Below, piece by piece: positions 12,831 to 25,300 of a stretch of DNA of 64,000 bases; position 1 is the stretch's first letter; every line of letters begins with the position of its first letter. Under the pieces are notes generated by a model. It saw nothing but the letters and a program-made list of their open reading frames with translations. It was not told the DNA's origin and did not search any database. Position numbers and translations under genes: made by a program. This DNA is from Planococcus citri (lineage: Eukaryota; Arthropoda; Insecta; Hemiptera; Pseudococcidae), in the NCBI RefSeq assembly GCF_950023065.1, contig NC_088679.1, positions 57,040,001 to 57,104,000 on the forward strand, given 5' to 3'.

Positions 12831-13759
12831 TTAGGAAATTTTCGTAAGATATTAAAATTGCAAAAAATCCTCCACATCGAGCACTATCCAATGGTGCAAA
12901 AAAAATTCAAATTAGCGTAACCCTTCCCCTTTATTTTAATTTTTTAAAATTTCATTTTGAAAATTGATATCATTGCTCCAAAGTAAAAATTACTTCACCA
13001 CAAGTACTTTTTATTTCTCAAACAGTAAAAATTACCTCAAAACGAGCATTTTTTACTTCAACGCCTATTAATCTTTACACAATTGGTTCGAGTAATTTTT
13101 ACTATTAAAATATAGTAAAAATTATTACGATAGAATAATTTTTACTTTTCAAATAGTAAAAATTACTTTAAGAGGAGTATTTTTTTCTTCACCACACATT
13201 AATTTTTACATTATTGGTTCGTGTTATTTTTACTATAATGGTACAGTAAAAGTCATTATGGAGGAATAATTTTTACCATGCTATCACATTAAAAATAATT
13301 TGTGTGACCAGTTGAAAGTACCAAGTTCTAAAATAAATTCTACTGTATTTTCGAATGGGATCCGGTTATTGTGCTAAAATAATAAAAATTACCTATACTT
13401 TTTTTTTTCCGTGTAGTATTTTTTTGCATATCAATGAAAATTTTGCAAAAATTAAGATTTAAGACTTTTTTTGTTCAAAAAATCGCAACACTGCCAAAAT
13501 GTCATGAAGAAAATTTGTTTCTGGAATAATTTATAAATTTTATAAAAATGACTTATTTTGCCTATTTTTTAAAAAGAAAAATTGTATTTTTTGATCACTA
13601 GGTTCATTTTGTTTTGAATTAACGGGTTCAGTTTGAAAAATCTTTTTCAAGAATACATCACTCTAACTGAAATTTTTGCGTACTTTTTGCATATTTTCAC
13701 TACACAAGTCTAAAAGGAACAAAGATTATGGCTATAAAACAATTGAAGATCACTAAAAT

Positions 13760-14300
13760 GGTCAAAGGTGTCAAATAAAATGAACAAAACGTATTTTTTA
13801 AAAACATTTTCCAATTGTTCAAGTGTTTCCTCAAAGGTGGTGCCTGAGACCTAATATCATCAACATATTTTGTTATTCTGTCTTCGTTATCAATTACTTG
13901 ATTTATCATATTATTATTATGGACAAATTCTCCTAAAGAAATTTTCAGTCCATATGGTAGTCTCATAAATTTGTACACTTGACCTTCAACTTGAAAGGCT
14001 GTGAATTTTCCGGACTCTTATTAAGTTGCCAGAAACCTGCGGTAAAGTTGAGTGTGCAGAAAAACATATCTCCAGCGTTATCGTATAACATGCTGTTGAT
14101 GGTATTAGGCTCAGTGAGGACGTTAATCAGGTACTTATTGAGCTCATCTGCATCAAGACAAAGGTGTATGTCTCCGTTCTTTTAACTACAGGAGCTAATG
14201 TACATATTTACTTATATAGCACAGATGCGAATAACGAATGATTCCAAGAGCTAACATTCTTGTAATTGCTTTTTGCAAGGCAGGTAGTAGTTTTTTACTA
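13760..14300 (-). pseudogene. Ty3/gypsy-type reverse transcriptase remnant
   Basis: Read on the minus strand, conserved reverse-transcriptase blocks appear in order but in different frames: GIIRYS (about 14250), TAGFWQL (about 14040), RLPYGLK (about 13955), the catalytic YVDD motif (about 13860) and KHLNNW (about 13815). The family signature is GIIxxS - DLTxGFxQ - PFGL - YxDD - HL of Ty3/gypsy elements. Frame changes and stops separate the blocks, and no gag, integrase or LTRs are seen nearby. It is a dead fragment. Confidence 0.7.
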
Positions 14301-14461
14301 GGATGAAATTTTTCACCTCTGCAGGGTTTAAGGTGTTCTTCTCCTTGAAAATATGAAAGCAATCCTTTCTATAAATAAAATCACATAATTTATTTTCAAG
14401 CTAAAAAATTGTAGTCATTGTAAATCGTGTCTTGAAACTTGATTCTTCCACACTATCTTAT

Positions 14462-14990
14462 ACCTGTCCCAGTGTTGTCAGTTTAAAACAGTACTGTATG
14501 TTTAAAACGTTGTTTTAAACGCCGAGAAAAACACAGACCGTGTTTAAAACAAAATTCTGTTTAAAATGTTTTTTTTGTTTTGAACAAGTTTTTTTTTCAT
14601 CTCCAATTTCCTAAAAAAAACACGTTATTTTTCGATTTCTCGTTGAAAAAGTAGTGAAATTGAAGGAATTGAATTTTTAGATTTTCATACTTCTTCCTAT
14701 ACTTTTTTTAAGACAAATTTTGTGTTTTCATTTCAATTTTTTAATATTTCTTGAGCCTTATAGCTATTTTATGACGTCACATCTTAAAAGTTGATGACTG
14801 GATAACGTATATTTGAAAAACTGAATCCAAAACATATGAATTTGTGTTAAAAACGTGTTTAAAACACATTTTAAACATGTTTAAAACACATGAGAATCCA
14901 GCAGTTTAAAACTCTGTTTTGAACAAAAAAAACCGGTTGTTTTGTCTTTTTTTAAAAAAACAGTTTTTTTTTTTCAACACTGACCTGTCC
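14462..14990. mobile_element. hAT-type MITE with perfect 8-bp target duplication
   Basis: The element runs from 14470 (CAGTGTTG) to 14982 (CAACACTG), 513 bp, and is flanked on both sides by ACCTGTCC (14462-14469 and 14983-14990). The 8-bp duplication and CAGTG ends are hallmarks of the hAT superfamily. The interior holds repeated GTTTAAAAC words, also in inverted orientation, and no transposase, so it is non-autonomous. The perfect duplication suggests a fairly recent insertion. Confidence 0.9.
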
Positions 14991-16309
14991 AGACTATCCA
15001 GCCTTTCCCCAACTTACGACCACCAGGTTTGTTTTTGGGATACTTATTTTATTGAAGTTGAAAAATTCCATTTGAATCGATTGTTTGTAATGAAAAATTT
15101 GAATTTTCATTAAATCAATTTTTCTACTACAAAACATGAGCTGTTGTAAGAAAACGAAAGGCCTCCCTTTTTTTATTTATTTATTCCTAAACTACCTACC
15201 CACCTACCCCATGCATTTGAAAATTATTCAGCTGAGAACAGAGCCCCCTCCAGCCCCTCTCTTCTTGTACCACTCTAGAGCTGTGAAACACATCAACGCC
15301 TGTTGATATAAATGTACCTATTTCACCTCTCTTACAATTATTTGGTCTTAGCTAAGTAGGATGTAGGTAGTTTTTTGTCGTTTTTTTTCAATTCAAAATA
15401 CGAACATAGTAACTATACCTAGTAAAGCCTTACTAACCTACGATAAAAAAAACACGTGTTTTTTCACATCAGATGAAGTAATTATGTAAAACGGGCGATC
15501 AGTTTTTATAAAACGAACATTTTGATTGTAAATTGACGAAGTTAACGATTCTAGTTGTAATTTTTCGGATACGCCTGATAATACGGACAGCGCAATAACC
15601 TATTTCATTAGTTAAATCCGTAGTACTCGAAAATTATTTCATGGATTTTATTCTATACAAAAGAATCGCCGTAGCGTGACTACTTATGGGTTGATCGTAT
15701 CATCTTTGTTGATTATGTATTGGAAGTTCGTTGTTTCGTATTTTTTTTTTTTTTTTTTATAATGCATGTGGCTGTCTCTTCTCGATGGCTTGGCTGTGTG
15801 TTGGCAATTTTAAATCGTTTGCGTTATTTTTGCTGGTGGAAATTTTGAGGATATTTATGATCTCGTTTCCAAGTACACTTACGTATTTGCAATTGGAAAT
15901 CAGCTGTCGATGTATAATAATTATTGAAATAAGTAATATTGATTTTTTGGTATTAATGGCTCTATATCTGAATGATGTACGAGTACATTGTTTACTTATT
16001 GATGGGAAATTGTACTCGCATGTTTCGGTGAATGTCAACCGGTTACCAATGATAGCTTATTTCGTATGCAATTGTACATTGAAAATTGACGTAAGGTGAT
16101 CGAATTATGATGAGAAGATTTACAACCTATCTTCGTGACAAATTTTCGCTTCGAACAGGAGAAAATTTTGCTTGATTCAATATTATAGGTACTTACTTAC
16201 ACGTATGAATGTAAAAGTACCTCCTACCTATTATGTATTGTAAACGGTTATTGATTGTAGTGATAAGTTTAGCAGGTGTGTAATAGGTATATGTTTCTTT
16301 TTGTTCTAG
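14991..16309. other. non-coding stretch upstream of taperin-like exon
   Basis: Probably intron of the taperin-like gene. An open frame at 15731-16099 starts in a T-run, has no splice support and reads as low-complexity hydrophobic sequence; I do not consider it a gene. Confidence 0.4.
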
Positions 16310-19300
16310 TTACGTATCCAGTTCAACGATACCTCAACAACGTTCGAATACCCATCAGAAGCTTCTCTATTAGAGGAAGATCTGTCTAGTTTGACAAATG
16401 GTAATGAAGCATCAATGTTCTCAAATGATTTGAATATCGTTCCTAGTAACACGTCGAGTGTTTCACCTAATTTAAGTAAGTATCTCGGATGTCGCAATTC
16501 GTCCAGCAAAAATAACCAACGTTTCGTCGAATTCTATTTCTACGGACAAAAATGATCATTTATACCAATCAATTAGGTTTCATGGTTTTGTTATTGATGT
16601 AGTATTAGCCAAAATATGGCTTTTTAACGAATGATTTGGCATGCGTGATGCGTTAAGGGATGGTTTTTCAAAGATTATCTATTTCCATTATGAATTGAAT
16701 AAGCTTCAACTTAACTACCTTTTCTCAGTACACATAATGTTTAGTGCAGTGTATTTTAGTGCTTTTCAGTGAACTTGTAAATCAGTCTACCTTCCCACTG
16801 ATGATGAAATGTCTCTGTTATTCTGGAATTTTATTGTTGGCTTTCTTCCTGTTTGTTTTGTGTGTTTTTTTTTCGCAATGCAATCGTATCGTGCACTTGT
16901 TTCATAAATCTTCATTACGAATTGGCTATAAAAAGGTTGGCAAATTGTGTCACGATGTATTAGAATCGAATGAAGAAAAAAAAAGTAAAAAGAAATTGAA
17001 GAGTCACGAATTTTTATTATTGTTTTGTGCAAAACACTTTGTAGTAGGTGTCTGGAGATCGGAGCTTTCTGTTAGAAGATTAGATATAGGTAAGAAGCAT
17101 GAATTAAATTTATCGATTTGCTTGGTCGCCTTGTGGATACAGTTAAAGACACGCACGCTTCGAAGCAATCTGATGGTCGCGTGAAAACAGTAAAATCTTA
17201 CCAGTTCAGAGGTTATATCCGAGAGATGGTTAAATTACTCGCTAAAGTAATTTGTTTCAAAAGGTTTTCAATCGATCTCGTTTGAAATTCGTTTCAAGTA
17301 ACGTTATTCATTCCCTATACAACTTTCCAGATTTACCTAGGTTCGTTGTACGAAATTTTGACTTGAAGCGTATAGCTAGGTAGTAAGTACGAATCCAACT
17401 CCATGCGAAGATGGAAATACCGTTAATACGCGTAGAATATGGTCAAAGGTTATGGACGATGGACATGAAGCATTTGATCGCTGTTAGAAAACGCATCGAG
17501 TCGAAGTTTTGCTTTTATTTGCATAATTATGTTTGATGAATCGTCAGTCGATCAAGATTCAAGATATTCCTCTGGTAGGAAAGATGATGATTAATGTAAT
17601 GTACCTCTACCTACTTAGTATTAGGCCTAAAATAAGGAAAAATTGTGCCCGTTCTCGATTTTCATAGGGATGGAAACAAGGGTCTCACTGGTCTCAGTTT
17701 TCGAATTTTCTCTGGGAGACAAATTTTGTAATTGCCGAGGTCATTCGTTTGCAAGTACCAAACAGATGTTCGTTGGGCTAAGCTGTTGAAAGCCATTTTA
17801 TGGCATGATTCGTATTCTAGATTTTGCTTCCTTCTTTTTCTAATGATTCAATAATTTCTACCCACTTTCTTCGCATCAAAAAAATGGCCAACAAAAGCTG
17901 TTTTTCAACATCTCCACAATTCCACTTCTCATAAAAATCCAGAAAGCTTTTTTCGTGTCTTTTTCGTACTCCAAAAATGAAAATCAACCCCCTCCCCCCC
18001 TCCCAAAAAAAATTAACCTAACGTGGAATCTAACGAATTTTTTTAAAAATCACTACTTTTTCACCACCTTTTTTCAACCAAATTTTCAGAAAGTTCTCCA
18101 CTCGTCCCACACACAAAAATTGACAAAGTTAAATTTTTCACTAGAAAATCAAAACAATTGTAATTGGAAGGAAATTCAAATTACACTGTTGCCAATTTTA
18201 TCATAAAGAAAAGTTCTCGACTCTACCTCCCCCCCCCCCACAAGAAAATTATCAAGGTCAAATTTTTCAATGGAAATTTGTCAAAAAAATTGAAATTGGG
18301 AAAAAATTTGTATTACACTGATGCCAATTTCATCAAAAACAAATGTTTCCAATGATTTGAAGGCTCAAATTTTTTCATTTTTTCACTACCTTTTTGAAAA
18401 AAATCACTACTTTTTCACTACATTTTTTCAACTAAATTTTCATAATGTTCTCACCCCCCCCCCCCCCTCCAACACAAAAAAATCAACCAAATTTAATTTT
18501 TCACAGGAAATTTTTCAAAAAAATTGAAATTGGAAGAAAATTTGAATTACATTGTTGCCAATATCATCAAAAATAAAATTTCTCCACCCGACCCCCCCCC
18601 CAACACACACGCACACACACAACAAATCAATGAAGTCAAATTTTTCAGTGGAAATTTTTCAAAAAAATTGAAATTGGAAGAAAATTTGAATTACACTGTT
18701 GCCAATTTCATCAAAGATAAACATTTTTTCCAATGATTTGAAGGCTCGAATTTGTTTTATTTTTTTACTGCCTTTTTGAAAAAACCCACTACCTTTTTCC
18801 AACCAAATTTTCAGAAAGGTCTCTAGCCTCTCTACCACCCCCCTCTTACCTCCAATACAAAAAAAAAACTAGGTAACTGCCAAATTTTTCAATTTTTTTT
18901 TTTTTTCAATTGAAATTGGAAGAAAATTTGAATTACTTACACTGTTGCTAATTTCATCAAAAACAAAAGTTCTCCGCTCGACCCCCCCCCCAAACTAATC
19001 AACAAAGTCAAATTTTTGAAAAAAATGAAATTCGAAGAAAATTTGTGTGTATTACACTGTTGCCAATTTCATCAAAAAATAATATAATTATATTTTTTTC
19101 AATGATTTGAAGGCTTGAATTTTTTTTTCACTACCTTTTTGACTAAATTGACTACTTTTTCACTACCCATTTTTAAAATCACATTTTTTCACTACTTTCA
19201 GTATGTACCTACTTGTTAGATAACCAGAATTCAGTCTTCAAGGTTTCCCTAGATTTTTAAAAATATTCCAATAGGAGTTTTTTTTTGATATTTTTCTTGC

Positions 19301-22300
19301 ATAACATTTCAAGATTCACCCTCTTCTCTTCGCCCCATCTGCCCATTTCATCATTTTATTCAAAAGAACGAGAGAATTGTTTTAAAAAATCTCACTCAAA
19401 CCTTTAACAAAGTTCGTACAGTTCATTGAAATCCAAAGTCGAGACATTTTTGTAATTTTTGGACAATTTTTTTGAATTAAAAAAAATTAGATGCAATGAC
19501 CTGCAAAATGTTCATTTCTTTCCTTACTCAAGATTGTGTAAAACTATCTCGTTGCTTATGAACAATCATTTTTCAAACGTATATTTCTGAATTTTCGCCT
19601 AAAATTCTTGTAGGTTGATGAGCTTGGTAGCCTGCTGTGGATGATATTTTGTGTAAATTTTTTTTAAAAAGTGGGCATTTCTTTTGACTTTGGTTTTTTT
19701 TGTCGTTGAGGATTCATTTTCGAGAGAGAACAATTCATTTCAATCTTCCTTTTTTTTGACAAAATAATGGCAAGATGAGCTATTTGCAAATTAATTTTGA
19801 ATTTCCCATCATACTTCAATGTACGAGTAGATTCAACATGGATTCTAGAATGGCAGGGAAAGAACAGTCTTTTGGCAGCTTTTCGAGTCATTTTTATTGT
19901 GCTTGGATTGTAATCTTCATTTTTTTTTTAAACTTCTGTGCCTGCTGAAGACTCGCGAGGATCTTAAAAGTACTTACATTCATTTTTCAAATTTTCAAAA
20001 AATACTGCTAGAAATGTCAATTTTTGAGTTCAATGTTGCGATGTTTTTATATCGTGTGAATATCATTATCAGTAATAAGTATAAGACCTACTACTTGATA
20101 CCTTATACCCACCTGTTGTTGTAAGTACACATACGTACGAGTACATTGACGCGTGGAGTTGGAAATACGCTGAATTAAATCGAAAATTTACCCTCACGTC
20201 TTCGATGCCAGTGGCTTATTCATAATGTCAGTATCCTCGGTTAATAATAACGAGTTTACATTGTGTCACGTATTTCCACCGTATGTATGGAAAAATAATA
20301 TAGGTATACCAAAATAAAGGACCCGATTGGACGAGCTCTTTCATAAGTTATTATTGTCTTGTGTATCTTAGGCTGATTGATTTTTGCTCGTTATCATGAT
20401 GAAATACGAAATTTACAATAGTGCAGGTTGTATGTATCAACTCTGTGTACTCGTATTGAATGCATTGACGATGGAGAGAGAAGAGAAGGGGGGCAAAAGC
20501 AATATTTCTCGGTACTTGTGCTCGCGTTAGTTCTTTTTAACTCGCAAATTGCATTCTTATTGTTATGGAACGAGATGCTCTTCTATGTTCACAGGATATC
20601 AAAGAAAATCGCGCAATATTCGTTCTTTTGTCATTCGAACGAATTATTCGAATCAAATTCATCGCAGTTCGTGATTTTTTAAAAAGTTTTTTTAACAAAA
20701 TTTCAAAATAGGGGTAACGACCAAGTTTCTATCCCCCCCCAGAATTTTATGAAAAATAGCCCCCATAGTCATAAACTGATTTGAAAACCATATCAATTTT
20801 TTCGATGAAAATTCGAGCAAATAATCTTGAATTAAATTCTCAATTCGACGTTTTAATCCTTTTCAAGCAATAGATACACAAATGCTAATGCAAAGAGCAC
20901 TTTTTAGCGTAATTGATCAATCATTTTTGAGAAAAAGGTAAAAACTTCAATATTTATGTTAGTTTGGGATTTGAAGATTCGAATCGTTCGTTCGTTCGTC
21001 CGTAGAACATCTCCGTCGGAACGATTACGTTTATAGAGGCCTTGTACGATTTAAAGAGTTTTTATTCGTAGAATACGCCATGTTCATAAATTGTAAAAGA
21101 AATTTCCACGAAAATGTTTCATGATGCTGCCTTTGAAATGCGAACGATGGCCTATGGGAGTTTTCCGAACACTAGCTCGATTTATAACGATGTTCGTATA
21201 TGAACGAAGATGTATAGCATTCATTCTTATACATCGTATTACGTTCATCGTAATACGTATAAAATTGAACCAAGTTTTTTAATTTGAATTTCAATTCATC
21301 GAAAATATACTGCTAACTTGTATATAAGGTTACGTGTGTGGGTGACATAATACGCCACACCATTCATACATTCTTTGGCTGATGCATCTCCTGATGGCTA
21401 CAGCAAGAAGAATGAAACCCGTTATATTTTCATTAACGATTCCTTATGAAAATATTTTTCGACACCGTTAGAAAATTCTCATCTGCATGTTTGTTGTTCT
21501 TTTTTTTTGGAAGTTGCGGACCTGTCACGGTTCTTGTATTTTATTCTACGCGTTTATACCAACTCTGCTTGTGCTCGAAGAAAGTGAAGGTTTCATTTCA
21601 ATAAACTGTTGTAAATATTTGTATGTGTGAACTGTGAACGTTGCTGTTTTCGTAAAGGTTCAGTGAATATTATGCTGTGGAGGTAGCATGAGTCTTATTT
21701 TCGGTCATAGAGTATTCGTTGACTAAATTCTCATTGTGTATTCGGTTTAATCTACTAACTTAAGTAGGTACTGGTACATAAAACACTCGATGTTTATAAA
21801 CGAAAATTGATTTCATAATTGGCTCTGTTTAGTACGTATAATTAGGCATCCGGTATTAATTACAAATAAGCTCGAGTGTTTATTAAATATCTAGTGAAAA
21901 AATTTTGTCAACATTTCACGCCATCTTTGCCTTACGTTTAAATGGTGTTGAACGTTTCGTGTTCGTTTTTTAATTCAATTATTCATCTTGTTAAGAATTT
22001 TTATGGTTGATGCTTTTGAACAATACTTTTTCTTCGAGTGAAATCGTATCGTTTAATGTATCGGCTACCTACGTGGTTTTATTAAGTTTTTCTTGGCTGA
22101 AGCTGGCTGAATATTATACGTATTAGGATTTTTCTTCATTTTGAATTATGTATTTTGTACTGAGAAAATGAAGCCTTTGAGTAATCATTCCAGTCTGAAT
22201 ACCTTATAAAGAAATACTACACGCATTAAATTACCTACCTACCTGTCTCAGTTACTACGTATTTATCTCGAATGTGTAACTGGTAAACAGATGATACGAA

Positions 22301-25300
22301 TACAAATTCTTGTTTTAGCAGCAGCTTTGGTGTTACTTTTTCCTATCAGAGTGCTTGTAAAAAGACGAAAATCACGAAGTTGGAATTAATCCAATTGCTT
22401 TGAATGCAATTTTATACCATGTGATTTTCATGAGTTTTTATTTTCGTTATTGTAATTTTATTTCTCGATTGTGGCGATTATATGGGGTGTAATAGGTAGG
22501 TATAATATGTTACTGTAATTATTCACCTCGGCCTACATATCCATCCGATGAATGCGAAAAATTCGAATAATTACTCTATAAAATTTCAGCGATAAAAATG
22601 ATTAAAATGATTCGTATTGCCAATCTTAATGATTTAATCAGATGACTAATCGACTCGGTGGCGGATTTAAGGAGAAGGTATAGAGGGTATCACATCCCCC
22701 CTCCTATTTTGAAAATTTGGAATTCGTCGACAAAAGTCACCGATCTATCCTCAAATTTTTTTCAATTTTTTTCAAAGCTTTTGCGCCAAGCGAAGTGAGG
22801 GCTAAATTGATGTTTTCTATTCCTCAAATTATTCATAATTATTGTGCTTAGAAACTATTTTTGTACAAACTAAAAAATGTCAGCAGTGGAAAAACTGGCT
22901 TTTCACATCAAAATGACTGCTGCTTCGTTTCTTGAAACTACAAATTTTGATAATCTGTTGCCTTTAGCTTTTTTCTTCACGCTTAAAATAAATTTTAAAA
23001 AAGTCAAGATTACAAAAACTGAATTCTTTTATTAAAATTGACGTTGTTCTACCTTTCAAATCAGAAATTTTCCAAAACTTTTGCACTAGCTTTGCGTGGG
23101 CATTGGGCCATTCAAGATGCTGTAAAAATTTTAAGAATATGAGAATTGAACAGAAAAATTCCAGAAATACTCATATATACTCAAAGCGTATAAAAATTGC
23201 AAATTTTTCATGTTTTCTGAACAGATCCTCATTCTCTTGCTTTTCAAAATTTTTTGATACCATAGTCAGGGTCGTGGAGAATGGAGGCAAAGGGGGCAGT
23301 TTGCGCCGAGCCCGCGATTTCTGGAGGGGCCAGCAAAACAAGGACCTGTGATGAAAGAAACCGCTGTTTTTTAGTTCTCAAAACATAATTTTTCGAAGGC
23401 TTTTACCATGCCCTCGCTTCACTCGGGCTTTTTTTCTTTTTGTTTTCAAAATTAAAATTTCTATAAAACACATCATTCAACTTACAAAGTGCAAAAATAA
23501 ACTTCTCGCAAAAAAAGTTCATTTTTATGCCTGTCGAAATACAAATTTTCTACAGCTTTTGCCCTCACTTGGTCCTGCTTTCTTTTTCAAAATTGAAATA
23601 CGAAAAAAATAACTTTCAATTCTAAAAACCAAAAAATAAACTCCTTGCATAAAAAAATATTGTTTTTAGTTCTCATTTTTGGCTTCTCGATCGCTCGGGT
23701 CAATTTGTTTATCATTTCAAAATTGAAAAAAAATCACATTTGGGCTACCAAAAATCTGAAACAGAAAATGGCAATTTTTATGAGTCACATGAATATGATA
23801 TCAATCAGCATAATTGGTATTTTCCCCCAATATCAGCCGAACCCCCTCCTCCCTCCACCTCTCAAAAAACCCCAATTTTGTTTCGTCCCTATAGAAATGT
23901 GGCCAAAGCGACGGTCCTGGCCACAACGCTCAGAACGTTATAATTTTGACTATTGTTGCAAAAATGACGTGATACACCTCCCCCCTCCCCCATAGACGTC
24001 TTCGATCTGCCTCTGCTAATCGTGGTAATTTTCTCTTGAAAGAGAAGGATTCAAATTACAATATTTTTCACTCATTTTTGCCAATTGTATAGAAAACAAT
24101 TACCTATCAATGAAAGTAAATTTCATTTAATTGAGGTTTGGTAGGTAAGTCTCTCTTAAAACTTTCGTACTTTCATCATCGATGTCGAAAAATCGACGAT
24201 TTTTTCTTCTAAATTTTTTACTTCCAGTTATTTGCTTCAAGTGCATTTTTTTTTGTTTTTTTCCTGCTTACAAAAATTTGTTTTGAAAACTAAAATGAGA
24301 GAGAAATACAAATAGGTGCCTACCTATCTCAATGTTTTTGTATCAATAATATTCTAAAAATAAAAAAGAATAGCTACCTAAATACCTACTCTTCGATAAG
24401 TAATTTCAAAGTGCATCGATTTTTTTTCTCGAGTAGTGAAATTTTCGAGATTTTTTCATTCAAGCTCAGGGTAAAAATTGAAAAATACGTTTTTTTCAAA
24501 TCTTCTTCATTTTCTCATTCTTGCACTGAAGCCTCGTATTTACCTACTATATCAGAAAAATTTCATAATACTCAATCTTTTGCTTTGATTTTTTCAAATT
24601 TAAAAGAAGTCATAGGCACTTTATGCTAGGTTCGTTTTTTTCTATAATTTTCTCAGCATTTTGTCAAAAATCAATTAAATGAATAATATTTCTGATTATA
24701 AGTATATGTAGTCTCTCAGTATGTTATATTTCAATCAGGTTTGTGTGGTGGGGGGAGGGGGGTCCAGGCTCGATCTTTTCTTTGAGGGCTCCTTCCAATG
24801 CTAAAAAACTAATCGTTTTCACCAAAAGAGCATTTATTATTATTTTTTTTTAGTAAATTAATTTTAACGTCCTCAAGTTGTAAATTTTCGGAAAGCTGTC
24901 ATTTTTCACAAAATGCAGTGAAGTTTTCAGCTCTTCATATAGCAACGATCCTGAAAATTGATCCATATCAAAAAAAGAAATATTTTTGCTTTGGAAATAA
25001 GTGAAATTTCAAATTTTTAAAATATTTTATCTGCTATATTTTGACAACATCAATTTGCCCTAATGTAGTTCTGTGCCTGTCTATATGTACATGTCTCATT
25101 TCTATAGCCTCGAAATACAAACTGCAAACCAAGGTATCAATTTTATCGTCAGCTTTAGGCAAATTGCCGAAAAAAACTCGAGTAGGTGAAAGATTTAAAT
25201 TGTAAAAATTTTATCATGATAAATGACACGTGGTGTTTTAGGTAGGATGGTAGTAAGGCCACAGTCACGAATTCAGTATCGCAAATCTGTTCGATTATAT

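Larger units (their letters stand above)
10331..13413. mobile_element. CACGGAAAAAAA element containing nested insertions
   Basis: The ends are TA-CACGGAAAAAAA (10331) and TTTTTTTTCCGTG-TA (ending at 13413). The outer parts (10331-10815 and about 12960-13413) are filled with AGTAAAAATTAC-type words, as in the 592-2104 member. The middle holds a foldback-like element (10819-12600) and a tRNA-derived SINE-like segment (12752-12830), so it is a composite of at least three insertions. Confidence 0.6.

Noticed and set aside
15731..16099. 122-codon plus-strand frame upstream of the taperin-like exon
   Set aside because: Starts in a T-run, reads as generic hydrophobic sequence, and the overlapping minus frame is nearly as long; typical of chance in AT-rich DNA.
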